Shown here piece by piece: positions 46,236-55,208 of a stretch of 64,000 nt of DNA. The stretch spans positions 1,612,001-1,676,000 of the forward strand of contig NZ_CP033040.1 of assembly GCF_004293625.1 (NCBI RefSeq), in the 5' to 3' direction. Each line of letters starts with the position of its first letter. The first letter of the stretch is position 1. The stretch comes from Thiomicrorhabdus indica. GTDB taxonomy: Bacteria; Pseudomonadota; Gammaproteobacteria; Thiomicrospirales; Thiomicrospiraceae. The notes under the pieces were generated by a model. The model was given only the letters and a program-made list of their open reading frames with translations. It was not told the DNA's origin and did no database searches. The translations under genes were made by a program, and so were the position numbers.

Positions 46236-47153
46236 ATGAATACTACCGCAAGTAAAAGTCTATTACTAGATGAAATGCGTATTACTTTACGTCGTGAGGC
46301 CATGTTGCAAGATTCGTCAGGAAAGGTAGAACAATTTTTAACTTATTTGGCGGTGGATCAGAATGTTGCTCCATCTACACAAAATCAAGCTTTAAATGCG
46401 TTGAGTTTTTGTTATACAAAGGTATTAAACGCACCTTTTATCAATGTGAAGGCCAGTCGTTCTCGCAAAGAACCTAGAATTCCTGTGGTGTTGACCAAAG
46501 AGGAAGTTGCTGAAATTTTAACTGTAATGGAAGGTTCGGCTGGATTGATTGCAAAGTTACTTTATGCAGGCGGTTTGCGAATTAGCGAAGCGATTCGCTT
46601 ACGGGTGCAGGATATTGATTTTGGGTTTAAGCAAATCACCGTGCGTGATGGCAAAGGTAAAAAGGATCGTGTGACTCCCTTAGCCAACAACCTTATTCCA
46701 CTTTTAGAAACTCAGTTACAAAAGGTGAAAACCCTTCATCAACAGGATTTAAACCAAGGGTATGGCTCCGTTTATTTGCCTTATGCATTGGCTAAAAAGT
46801 ACCCGAATGCCGAGTTTGAATTGGGTTGGCAATATGTCTTTCCAAGTAATCGTTTAGCCGAAGATCCAAGATCTGGAAAAATCCGCCGACAGCACAGCGA
46901 TCAATCCGTTATCAATAAAGCGATCAAAAAAGCCGTTAAACAATGCCGTATTAACAAAAAAGTAAGTGCACACACGTTTCGTCATTCTTTTATGAAATAC
47001 ATCCATGTATTTCACCCTTTGGGTCAGACTTTGTCTGTTCAAATTTGATCCAATCAAATTTGTGCCACCCACCTGCTACAAACAGGTACGGATATCCGCA
47101 CGATTCAAGCACTACTCGGGCAAGGCGTTATCAGTCCGTTAGATCTTTTATAA
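46236..47153 (+). pseudogene. intI: inactivated integron integrase
   Basis: A tyrosine recombinase with the integron-specific insert (YLPYALAKKYPNAEFELGWQ). The catalytic Arg lies in GLRISEAIRLRVQD and HTFRHSF is present. Three lesions: the N-terminal core-binding region is short by roughly 25 residues (the usual HYSxxTExxYxxWIRxFIxFHxxRHP region is missing); a 72-bp insertion at 46992-47063 brings an in-frame TGA; and after the resumed match ATHLLQTGTDIRTIQALLG (from 47064) the sequence diverges, so the last His/Trp and the nucleophilic Tyr are lost. Probable original start is ATG 46236. It is oriented away from the cassettes, as in normal integrons. Confidence 0.88.
46992..47063 (+). repeat. 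72-bp three-hairpin insertion in intI
   Basis: In-frame length (24 codons) inserted between HSF and ATHLL of the integrase. It has three consecutive dyads: TGAAATACAT/ATGTATTTCA, CAGAC/GTCTG, and CAAATTTGAT/ATCAAATTTG. No clear target duplication is visible. Confidence 0.82.
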
Positions 47154-47184
47154 AGACCGGCAATTTATTTCCAGAAACAAAAAA

Positions 47185-47215
47185 GGCGCTGAAGTTTTCT
47201 CTCCAGTGCCTTATT
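47185..47215 (-). terminator. terminator-like hairpin of argG-tail copy C
   Basis: GGCGCTGAAG/CTCCAGTGCC imperfect stem after an A run, parallel to the terminators of copies A and native argG. A CCGGCTTTCGCCGG dyad follows at about 47235. Confidence 0.55.
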
Positions 47216-47261
47216 GATAACGATTCAGAGATTCCGGCTTTCGCCGGAATGACACAGTATT

Positions 47262-47352
47262 TCGATTATTTGCGGCATTTTTTGGGTGTTATGCGTCCTG
47301 ATAAAGCCTTCGGCGTCTTTGTGGTCGTAAGCGCCGCTGTTGTCTCCAAAAA
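47262..47352 (-). pseudogene. diverged argG 3' fragment (copy C)
   Basis: The minus strand reads [16 protein letters not shown] then RTHNTQKMPQ, matching native Arg[17 protein letters not shown], then lacking the seven residues KLNSLRL before RT. Flanked downstream by a terminator and the GCCGGAATGACAC block also present by native argG. It comes from a different argG allele or is decayed. Confidence 0.82.
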
Positions 47353-47385
47353 TTTAGCGGTTTTATGCAGATTATTCGTCTATTC

Positions 47386-47655
47386 CTACTTCAAATCGCG
47401 ATAAAAGTTTTCATGACTGCCCTGCGATAACATCAGTAAACATGGGATGTCATCCATTATTCGATAGGCTAACAGGGTTAATTGATTTTGCATTTTGAAC
47501 TTATAAACACGAACACCCACCAAGTCTCCTTTCTTTAACTCACCCAATTCTGGCTGCTTAATCAGTGCTTTGATGGCCTTGTCTAACTCGCGTTTTTGGT
47601 TTGGGTGAAGCTTTTTGACAGCTTTTTCAAAACGCCTGGTTTGCTGTATTTTCAT
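47386..47655 (-). CDS. RelE/ParE-superfamily toxin
   Basis: 89 residues with the RelE/ParE fold pattern: RRFEKAVKKLHPNQKRELDKAI, LKKGDLVGVRVYKFKMQNQ, LLAYRIMDD and the closing GSHENFYRDLK. Such toxins cleave mRNA on the ribosome or poison gyrase; which cannot be told. It is 12 bp downstream of its antitoxin gene. Located between the argG copies. Confidence 0.83.
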   Translation of the reverse strand: MKIQQTRRFEKAVKKLHPNQKRELDKAIKALIKQPELGELKKGDLVGVRVYKFKMQNQLTLLAYRIMDDIPCLLMLSQGSHENFYRDLK

Positions 47656-47667
47656 CGTTCGTGCACT

Positions 47668-47892
47668 TTACGAATCAAAGGTGTATTCGGTCAGTTGTTC
47701 AGGATCTTTACTTTCCTCTATTGCCAAGAGGGTTTCCTGAATAAAACTAAACGGCAAATCCGGGTTTTCTTCCACTAATTTTCCAATACGGCTCCAATAC
47801 TCAATTTGCTTTGGAACAGAACGATGTGTCACCGCAGCATATAGCTTCGCTTCTTTGGCAAGGCTGTCGGATAATTTTATTGCAACAGACAT
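47668..47892 (-). CDS. ParD-like antitoxin
   Basis: 74 residues, starting MSVAIKLSDSLAKEAKLYAAVTHRSVPKQIEYWSRIG, the ribbon-helix-helix-like ParD-like antitoxin pattern. The C-terminal acidic tail would wrap the toxin. First gene of the TA operon, which it probably autoregulates. Confidence 0.8.
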   Translation of the reverse strand: MSVAIKLSDSLAKEAKLYAAVTHRSVPKQIEYWSRIGKLVEENPDLPFSFIQETLLAIEESKDPEQLTEYTFDS

Positions 47893-47989
47893 ATTTTCAT
47901 ACCTCGAAAAAATCTAAGATACCATTATCAAACCAAAAGAAACCTTTTGCAACCTTTGAAAAGTTATTGAATAAAATGACGCAAACAAA

Positions 47990-48027
47990 AAAAGCGCTGG
48001 AGATTTACATCTTCAGCGCTTTTTTAT
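47990..48027 (-). terminator. argG terminator
   Basis: AGCGCTGGAG/CTTCAGCGCT stem with flanking A and T runs. It is followed by a CCGGCTTGCGCCGG dyad at 48050-48063. Confidence 0.8.
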
Positions 48028-48080
48028 TTCCCAGGTTTGTGAGAGATTCCGGCTTGCGCCGGAATGACACAATCAATGGG

Positions 48081-49292
48081 TTATTTTCCGCGTTTTTTCG
48101 CTGCCGTGCGTAAACGTAGTGAGTTCAGTTTAATGAATCCTTCTGCGTCTTTATGATTGTATGCACCACCATCATCTTCAAAGGTTGCAATCGCTTCATC
48201 AAACAAGCTGTTTTCTGAAGTACGACCCACACAAACCACATTACCTTTATAAAGCTTAATGCGAACATTTCCTGAAACATTTTCTTGCGACTTGTCGATC
48301 ATTGCTTGCAGCATTTCACGCTCAGGAGCGAACCAGAAACCGTTGTAAACCATTTCGGCATATTTTGGCATTAGCTCATCTTTCAAGTGCGCAGCATTAC
48401 GGTCAAGCGTAATGGATTCAATCGCTCGGTGTGCTTTTAGCATAATGGTACCGGCCGGTGTTTCATAACAACCACGCGCTTTCATACCGACAAAACGGTT
48501 TTCAACCAAATCATCACGCCCGATTCCGTTTTCACCACCAACTTTGTTCAAATATTCCATTACAGTTGCTGGGCTCATTGCTTCGCCATTGATTGCAACA
48601 ATGTCACCTTTTTCAAAACCAATATCCAGATAAGTTGGTTCATCTGGAGCGTTTTCTGGTGAAACCGTCCATAACCACATGTCTTCTTCCGGCTCATTTG
48701 CTGGATCCTCAATAATGCCGCCTTCATAAGAGATATGAAGCAGGTTGGCATCCATTGAGTAAGGTGACTTTTTACCTTTTTTCTTCTCAATCGAAATATT
48801 GTGCTCTTCCGCATACGCCATTAGTTTTTCACGAGACATTAAATCCCACTCACGCCATGGTGCAATAACCTTCACGTCCGGCATTAGCGCGTAAGCGTTC
48901 ATTTCAAAACGCACTTGGTCATTCCCTTTACCAGTGGCACCGTGAGAAATTGCATCGGCGCCCGTTTCTTGCGCAATCTCAACCAAACGCTTTGAAATCA
49001 ACGGACGAGCGATTGACGTTCCTAGACGATATTCACCTTCATAGATGGCATTGGCACGCATCATTGGGAAAACAAAATCACGAGCAAACTCTTCACGCAA
49101 ATCTTCAATGTAAATTTCTTTAATGCCCATTGCTTTTGCTTTTGCACGCGCTGGTTCAATCTCTTCACCTTGACCGATATCGGCCGTAAAGGTTACGACT
49201 TCGCAGTTGTACTCTTCCTGCAACCACTTAGCGATAATTGAAGTATCTAAACCACCTGAATAGGCTAAAACGACTTTTTTCACATCTGACAT
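48081..49292 (-). CDS. argG: argininosuccinate synthase
   Basis: A 403-residue enzyme that joins citrulline and aspartate using ATP. Seen: the N-terminal pyrophosphatase loop [30 protein letters not shown], and the full C-terminus ending [10 protein letters not shown] palindrome copy at 48450-48459 encodes TPAGT. Its 3' end is the parent of two partial copies in the integron. It is divergent from psd. Confidence 0.97.
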   Translation of the reverse strand: MSDVKKVVLAYSGGLDTSIIAKWLQEEYNCEVVTFTADIGQGEEIEPARAKAKAMGIKEIYIEDLREEFARDFVFPMMRANAIYEGEYRLGTSIARPLISKRLVEIAQETGADAISHGATGKGNDQVRFEMNAYALMPDVKVIAPWREWDLMSREKLMAYAEEHNISIEKKKGKKSPYSMDANLLHISYEGGIIEDPANEPEEDMWLWTVSPENAPDEPTYLDIGFEKGDIVAINGEAMSPATVMEYLNKVGGENGIGRDDLVENRFVGMKARGCYETPAGTIMLKAHRAIESITLDRNAAHLKDELMPKYAEMVYNGFWFAPEREMLQAMIDKSQENVSGNVRIKLYKGNVVCVGRTSENSLFDEAIATFEDDGGAYNHKDAEGFIKLNSLRLRTAAKKRGK

Positions 49293-49411
49293 TTGCGCTT
49301 CCTTATAAGTGAAAATCTGTTAAATCTTTAAAATTGCGCGGATTATACCGTAAAATCCATTTTCAATATAGTGATGCGCACGTCGAATCAACCGTGAATA
49401 AAGGATAGTCC

Positions 49412-50296
49412 ATGACAAAATTTCTCGACTTTTTTAAGGTGACACCACAATACCTTATTCCAAAGCATTTTCTGTCAGAGTTGATGCATCGGTTTATGCA
49501 AATTCGTGTGAAATGGATTAAAAACGCTACCATAAAAGCCTTAACGAAAATTTATGGCATTAATATTTCCGAGGCGGCAGACGAGAATATTGAGAATTAC
49601 GAGCACTTTAATGCATTTTTTACTCGTGCTCTGAAAGAAGATGCGCGTCCGATTGATGCAAACCCCAATGCATGGTGTTCGCCGGTAGATGGTTTAATCA
49701 GCCAATCCCACCACATTCATCAAAATACGCTAACACAGGCAAAAGGTCACGAGTACACACTTGAAGCGCTTGTGGGCGGTGATATTGAGTATGCAAAAAC
49801 CTTTCAGAATGGTGATGCAATGGTTATTTATCTTTCTCCAAAAGATTATCACCGCATCCACATGCCAAGCGACGGAAAGTTGTTGTCCATGACCTATGTG
49901 CCGGGTGATTTGTTTGCAGTCAATCCAGCAACGGTTCGCAATGTGGAAGGATTGTTTGCACGTAACGAACGGTTGGTTTTACGCTTTGAAAACGAACATG
50001 GGCCATTTTGTTTGATTATGGTCGGTGCTATTTTCGTGGGTTCTATGGAAACAGTTTTCGCTGGAAAAATCACACCAGACTATCAACCGACTCTTTCTCA
50101 TTGGGATTACTCAGAACAAAACTTGAACTTTGCCAAAGGCGATGAGATTGGTCGTTTTAACATGGGTTCAACCGTAGTTTTACTTACTCCGGAAAATCAC
50201 TTACCAGAATTAGGTAAAATCACGCCAAATACCCCTATTCAAATGGGTCAACATCTGGCAGACTATCCAAATACGCAATCCAATGAGATGAATTGA
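49412..50296 (+). CDS. psd: phosphatidylserine decarboxylase proenzyme
   Basis: A 294-residue membrane-associated enzyme making phosphatidylethanolamine. Conserved [28 protein letters not shown] and the self-cleavage site [10 protein letters not shown] (serine becomes the pyruvoyl group). It lies 9 bp upstream of glnB. Confidence 0.94.
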   Translation: MTKFLDFFKVTPQYLIPKHFLSELMHRFMQIRVKWIKNATIKALTKIYGINISEAADENIENYEHFNAFFTRALKEDARPIDANPNAWCSPVDGLISQSHHIHQNTLTQAKGHEYTLEALVGGDIEYAKTFQNGDAMVIYLSPKDYHRIHMPSDGKLLSMTYVPGDLFAVNPATVRNVEGLFARNERLVLRFENEHGPFCLIMVGAIFVGSMETVFAGKITPDYQPTLSHWDYSEQNLNFAKGDEIGRFNMGSTVVLLTPENHLPELGKITPNTPIQMGQHLADYPNTQSNEMN

Positions 50297-50644
<348 letters not shown>

Positions 50645-50668
50645 GCTTCAGTTTATTTTGTCCTTTCT

Positions 50669-50712
50669 ACCGGCCGGTATCTTTTCTTTTGTACCATTTG
50701 TTACCGGCCGGT
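50669..50712. repeat. paired ACCGGCCGGT palindromes
   Basis: Exact copies at 50669-50678 and 50703-50712, 34 bp apart, in the 85-bp gap between glnB and the yqaA-like gene. Confidence 0.85.
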
Positions 50713-50729
50713 AAACATCTTCTCTCTAC

Positions 50730-51185
50730 ATGATTATTGAATTCCTGACGCTCTTTGCATTGGCGTTCGCCTCTGCAACCTTGCTACCAGGCGGTTCTGA
50801 AATCTATCTCAGCCAGTTAGTTTTACAAACGCTTGATGAGAACTACTCTCCTACATCTCTACTGACAATCATTTGGTTGGTTGCAACAGTTGGCAACACT
50901 TTAGGGAGTGCTTTAAATTACGCCTTAGGGCGATACTTCCTGCACTTTCAAAAACGCAAATGGTTTCCCGTTTCAGACAAGCAGTTACTGAAATCACAAC
51001 ATTGGTTTCAAAAATATGGCCGCTGGAGCTTGTTAATGTCATGGGCACCGATTATTGGCGACGCACTTACACTCCTAGCAGGCATCATGAAAATTCCATT
51101 TTGGACATTTTTTAGCTTGGTGTTGATTGGTAAAGGATTTAGATATGCCTTTGTGATTGCATTGGTCGCAGGCTTTATTCAATAA
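50730..51185 (+). CDS. YqaA-type DedA/SNARE-associated membrane protein
   Basis: 151 residues with four to five hydrophobic segments. Signatures are ASATLLPGGSEIYL, TVGNTLGSALNYALGRYF, and the W(F)QKYGRWSLLMSWAPIIGDALTLLAGIM loop typical of the YqaA branch of the DedA family. Inner-membrane protein, perhaps a lipid transporter. Confidence 0.85.
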   Translation: MIIEFLTLFALAFASATLLPGGSEIYLSQLVLQTLDENYSPTSLLTIIWLVATVGNTLGSALNYALGRYFLHFQKRKWFPVSDKQLLKSQHWFQKYGRWSLLMSWAPIIGDALTLLAGIMKIPFWTFFSLVLIGKGFRYAFVIALVAGFIQ

Positions 51186-51258
51186 AGTGAAAATAATGGA
51201 AACTTGTGAAAGCACATCATTTAAGAGTTATGAAAGAGTGATTAGGATTTGATCGGTG

Positions 51259-52080
51259 TTAAAAATTCAAGTACGAAACGCCAACATGATTGGTTTGCGA
51301 GAATTTTTGGCTAATCTCTCCTTTAGGAATTAAATTCCAGTCCCAACTTTTTTTGACCGGCGGGTAGGAAACTCCCCACCAAGGATCAATTTTCTCGATT
51401 TCTCCAGTCTGTATATTCATTTCTCGATTTTCTCGATCAGCAATCAAACAAGCAACTGCCGAAAATTGAGACAAATAATTCAAATGATTTTGGATAATTT
51501 CATGTCCAATTGCTTGCGCCTGCACATCATCAATTTTTTGGTGTTTTATTAACCAACGAACCGGAATCAGGGGCAATTGCGTAATGAGGTTTAAGGAGAT
51601 AATTAAATCAACTTCAGAGTCATTTAGCCAAAAATTCGGCTCAGAGATACGAGTTTTTCCATGATAAACCTTAGATAAACTCTCGGTCACATCATGCTCA
51701 ATCAATTGAATATTGGAATAGAGTTTTATCTTGTTTCGAGCGGCCGGTAAAAATACCAAATCAACCAGTAAAACTTCTTGAAAGGCCTGACTCAACGCTT
51801 GCAAAGGAATGTCATTTAAACTGCCGGCACCTAAAACAATCACTTTTTTTAATTTTGGTTTTTGCTCAGAATCATGCTCTAACCCGCCGAAAACTTTATG
51901 TTGAGCTTTGCCAATCGCTTCATGAATGGATTGCTGACAATTCGCGTAATGCGATTGCCAAGTCGCTTGACAACGATTTGCTCGGGCAATCATTGCAATC
52001 CCTTCTTTCAGGTACCCCATTGGTTTAATAAATTCATACTTCACCGGAGTACGATAATATTGGATGATTTCCCAAATCAT
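51259..52080 (-). CDS. hypothetical protein with a Rossmann/methyltransferase-like core
   Basis: 273 residues from the ATG at 52080. The middle has KKVIVLGAGSLNDIPLQALSQAFQEVLLVDLVF and DLIISLNLITQLPLIPVRW, reminiscent of class I methyltransferase motif I and its neighbours. No catalytic motif identified. A near-match to the palindrome is at 51739-51748. It lies just downstream of ntrC on the same strand. Confidence 0.6.
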   Translation of the reverse strand: MIWEIIQYYRTPVKYEFIKPMGYLKEGIAMIARANRCQATWQSHYANCQQSIHEAIGKAQHKVFGGLEHDSEQKPKLKKVIVLGAGSLNDIPLQALSQAFQEVLLVDLVFLPAARNKIKLYSNIQLIEHDVTESLSKVYHGKTRISEPNFWLNDSEVDLIISLNLITQLPLIPVRWLIKHQKIDDVQAQAIGHEIIQNHLNYLSQFSAVACLIADRENREMNIQTGEIEKIDPWWGVSYPPVKKSWDWNLIPKGEISQKFSQTNHVGVSYLNF

Positions 52081-52155
52081 AATTTTGTTCAACCAGCTCC
52101 ATTCATTCTAAACAACGCTTAACATAGCTCGCTTGACAGTTTAATCGATACGAGT

Positions 52156-53589
52156 CTAATCGATACCTAGGGCTTGGGTTTTACGCGTCAAAGTGTTTCG
52201 CCCCCAGCCTAGCAATGCAGCAGCTTTTTGGCGATGATTGTGACTGGCATTCAGTGCAACTTCAATCAAAACCCGTTCAAACTCTTTTTCCGCTTCGGTA
52301 TGCAAACCTTCTCGACCTGTTGAAACAAAATTTTCTGACCAGACTCGCAGTTTTTCTTGCCATGTCTCAGCCTCATCAGATTCCTCTGCAAGACTTGGTG
52401 GTTGTTGTAATTCCAGCGGTAAATCTTCTAAATAAACGGTCTTATCAGGTGCCATAATTGTTAACCAAGTACACAAACTTCTTAATTGTCGAACATTCCC
52501 CGGCCAAGGCAAGGTCGATAAAAATTGCAAAACTTCTTTACTAAAGGTTTTCTCTTCCAAGTTCAAGCCTTTGGCCTCAAGTTCCATATAAAAACGTAAC
52601 AACAACGGAATGTCTTCACGTCGTTCTCGAAGCGCAGGAATTTTTATGCGAATGATGTTTAGACGATAAAGTAAATCCTCACGGAAATGCCCTTCTCGCA
52701 CCAGTTTTTCCATATTTTGGTGCGTTGCAGCCACAATACGGACATTAGTCGTAATTGGATTTTTGCCACCCACGCGAAAAAAAGTTCCATCATTTAAAAC
52801 TCGCAGTAAACGCGTTTGTAAATCCACCGGCATATCACCGATTTCATCTAAAAATAATGTTCCGCCATCAGCTTGCTCAAAACGTCCGATACGTTGGGTT
52901 TGCGCACCGGTGAACGCACCTTTTTCATGGCCGAATAATTCTGATTCCAGCAAATCTCTTGGAATCGCAGCGGTGTTCAAAGCAACAAACGGCCCTGAAG
53001 AGCGAGGGCTCAATTCATGTAAAGCTTGCGCAATCAGCTCTTTACCAGTTCCAGTTTCCCCATTAATTAATACCGTTACATCCAGCTGTGAAACACGCCC
53101 TAGAATACGGAAAACTTCCTGCATAGCAGGTGCTGCACCGATAATATTCAAGGGTTGTTTAGCAGATTTTTTAGGCTTTCTCGGACGAGAATTTCCACCA
53201 GAAAGATGGCGTTTAATCGCCCGTTCAATCAAAGCAATGGCTTCATCAATATCAAACGGTTTAGGCAGATACTCAAATGCTCGACTTTGATAGGATTTAA
53301 CCGCTGTATCCAAATCAGCATGGGCGGTCATAATAATGACTGGAATTTGTTTATCTCGATCATGAATGGCTTCCATGAAGGTTAACCCATCCATTTCCGG
53401 CATACGAACATCCGAGACGATAACGGTCGGCGGATAATCTTCAAACGCTTTTAATGCGTCTAATGGAGACTCAAAAACCTTAACATCATAAGGTTTTTCT
53501 TCTAACGCTGTTTCCAAAACCCAGCGAATCGAAGCATCATCATCAACCAACCACACCGTCGGCGTGATGTCATATTCTTGTTCAGCCAT
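52156..53589 (-). CDS. ntrC: nitrogen regulation response regulator NtrC (NR(I))
   Basis: 477 residues: a receiver domain with DVRMPEMDGL (phospho-Asp) and LPKPFDIDEA; a sigma54-AAA+ domain with GETGTGKELIAQALH, the GAFTGAQ loop and LFLDEIGDMP; and a C-terminal Fis-type helix-turn-helix (NHRQKAAALLGWGRNTLTRK). It activates sigma54 promoters under nitrogen limitation. It follows ntrB; glnA is not next to it. Confidence 0.95.
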   Translation of the reverse strand: MAEQEYDITPTVWLVDDDASIRWVLETALEEKPYDVKVFESPLDALKAFEDYPPTVIVSDVRMPEMDGLTFMEAIHDRDKQIPVIIMTAHADLDTAVKSYQSRAFEYLPKPFDIDEAIALIERAIKRHLSGGNSRPRKPKKSAKQPLNIIGAAPAMQEVFRILGRVSQLDVTVLINGETGTGKELIAQALHELSPRSSGPFVALNTAAIPRDLLESELFGHEKGAFTGAQTQRIGRFEQADGGTLFLDEIGDMPVDLQTRLLRVLNDGTFFRVGGKNPITTNVRIVAATHQNMEKLVREGHFREDLLYRLNIIRIKIPALRERREDIPLLLRFYMELEAKGLNLEEKTFSKEVLQFLSTLPWPGNVRQLRSLCTWLTIMAPDKTVYLEDLPLELQQPPSLAEESDEAETWQEKLRVWSENFVSTGREGLHTEAEKEFERVLIEVALNASHNHRQKAAALLGWGRNTLTRKTQALGID

Positions 53590-53646
53590 ATTTTTTTCCT
53601 TAGCTTTCTTTTGCTTAGCGATGAACTCTCAGAGAAATTATTGTCA

Positions 53647-54705
53647 TCAGTTCCCTTGCTTTAAGGGTAAATAGACATTGAATACTGTGTTGCCGGGCTC
53701 ACTCTCAGCAACGATTAATCCTTCATGCTGGCGCAACACATTTTGTGAAACCGGCAATCCTAATCCAGTCCCCTCTTTTTTGGAGGAAACCATTGGGAAG
53801 AAGATTGAATCGAAGACTTCTGGTGGGATACCTTTACCTTGGTCAATCACGCTGATGCAAGCAACTAATGGATAGGTCTGAGTGCCGAGAGTAAACTTGT
53901 GCTCAACTCGAGTTCGCAATGTCAAAACTCCACCGCGCTCTTCCATTGCTTGAATGGCATTAATCACCAGATTTAACAGCGCCTGAACCATGGCTTCAAA
54001 ATCCATTTTGACTTCAGGAATACTTGGGTCATAGTCAAGTTTGACATACACATTAGGCGGTTTATCTCCCTCGATAATCTGCAAAACATAGCGAATTAAT
54101 TCATGTACGTTATGCATGGACTTCTCGCTGCTGCCTTTAGGTCCCAACATACGATCGACTAGGTTTCGTAATCGCAAAGCTTCTTTTGAAATAATTTCCA
54201 AAAACTGCACAGACTTGTCTTCTTGTTGAGTTTCAAGACGCTTTTGCAAAAGTTGCGCCGCACCCATAATACCGGCCAGAGGATTTTTGACTTCATGTGC
54301 AAGCGTACTGACAAGAAGGTTTCCGGCCTCATATTGATGCCAACGCTCATCTTCCTCTACAATTCGATGATGCCGCTCTGTGTTATAAAGCTCAAACAAC
54401 CAACCAGCTTGGCCATCTAATTCATAAGGTGAAATTGTGCAACTCACGCGGATTTTAAAAAGATCAACCGGTTCGATCACATATTCATGAATGGTGATTT
54501 TTTTCTCTGACGCGATCTGAATATCTTCTAGCAAATTGGGGAGTAATTTTTGCCAATGCTGACCAACAACACGATTGGGGCTTAATTGAAAAATTTCACT
54601 CGCCGAGACATTCATGAACTGAACGATCTGATTGGAGTCAATCCAAATAACTGCGGTGGTCAAACCTTCTAAAACTTCTTTAAAAAACAGTTCCGACTTA
54701 GCCAT
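53647..54705 (-). CDS. glnL: nitrogen regulation sensor kinase NtrB (NR(II))
   Basis: 352 residues, cytosolic. An N-terminal PAS domain, then HisKA with STLAHEVKNPLAGIMGAAQLL (phospho-His) and HATPase motifs NLVINAIQAME, SVIDQGKGIPPE and GTGLGLPVSQNVL. It phosphorylates NtrC unless bound by PII. Upstream lies a small membrane protein gene on the same strand (10 bp). Confidence 0.94.
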   Translation of the reverse strand: MAKSELFFKEVLEGLTTAVIWIDSNQIVQFMNVSASEIFQLSPNRVVGQHWQKLLPNLLEDIQIASEKKITIHEYVIEPVDLFKIRVSCTISPYELDGQAGWLFELYNTERHHRIVEEDERWHQYEAGNLLVSTLAHEVKNPLAGIMGAAQLLQKRLETQQEDKSVQFLEIISKEALRLRNLVDRMLGPKGSSEKSMHNVHELIRYVLQIIEGDKPPNVYVKLDYDPSIPEVKMDFEAMVQALLNLVINAIQAMEERGGVLTLRTRVEHKFTLGTQTYPLVACISVIDQGKGIPPEVFDSIFFPMVSSKKEGTGLGLPVSQNVLRQHEGLIVAESEPGNTVFNVYLPLKQGN

Positions 54706-54715
54706 AAAGCCACCT

Positions 54716-54985
54716 CTACGAATTTTCAGTTGGGCTTGGCTGTGCCATCATTTCACGAATAACATCTGGATCAGGAAAAGACACGATATAAATCAGCATG
54801 AACAAAACAACAAACACCCATCGGGCTAAACCTTGAAATTGCAATTTTGGAAGGCTAATCACAGCAATCGCCAAACCAGATACGATGCCACCCACTGCGT
54901 TTAAAGTGGCTGCCAGCATCGCAAGTAAAGCGCCAAATGCCATCAAATAATAATGCCAAGTAAATTTAGGTCTTGGTTTTTCCAT
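54716..54985 (-). CDS. small two-helix membrane protein
   Basis: 89 residues from the ATG at 54985, with GAGGTG just before. Two hydrophobic segments (YLMAFGALLAMLAATLNAVG and WVFVVLFMLIYIVSF). No family recognised. It is first in the ntrBC operon here, but its link to nitrogen control is only positional. Confidence 0.62.
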   Translation of the reverse strand: MEKPRPKFTWHYYLMAFGALLAMLAATLNAVGGIVSGLAIAVISLPKLQFQGLARWVFVVLFMLIYIVSFPDPDVIREMMAQPSPTENS

Positions 54986-55153
54986 AACCACCTCGTGTAA
55001 AACGACTCTTGTTGAAATAAATTATCTGTTCAAAATATCTGATTATTGTACTTTAGAAATCGGCTAATTATGGCGGCTTTTACTCAGATTCTCCTCTCTT
55101 TTTCTTAATTATGGTTCATGTTGCACAAGTTAAGTGCAATACAAAAAGTTTCT

Positions 55154-55163
55154 ACCGGCCGGT
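55154..55163. repeat. ACCGGCCGGT palindrome
   Basis: Exact copy about 45 bp upstream of the Rossmann oxidoreductase gene, in its promoter region. Confidence 0.85.
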
Positions 55164-55208
55164 AATTTTTATACAATCGTCAAACTTTTCATTTAAAAGG
55201 GAAATACT

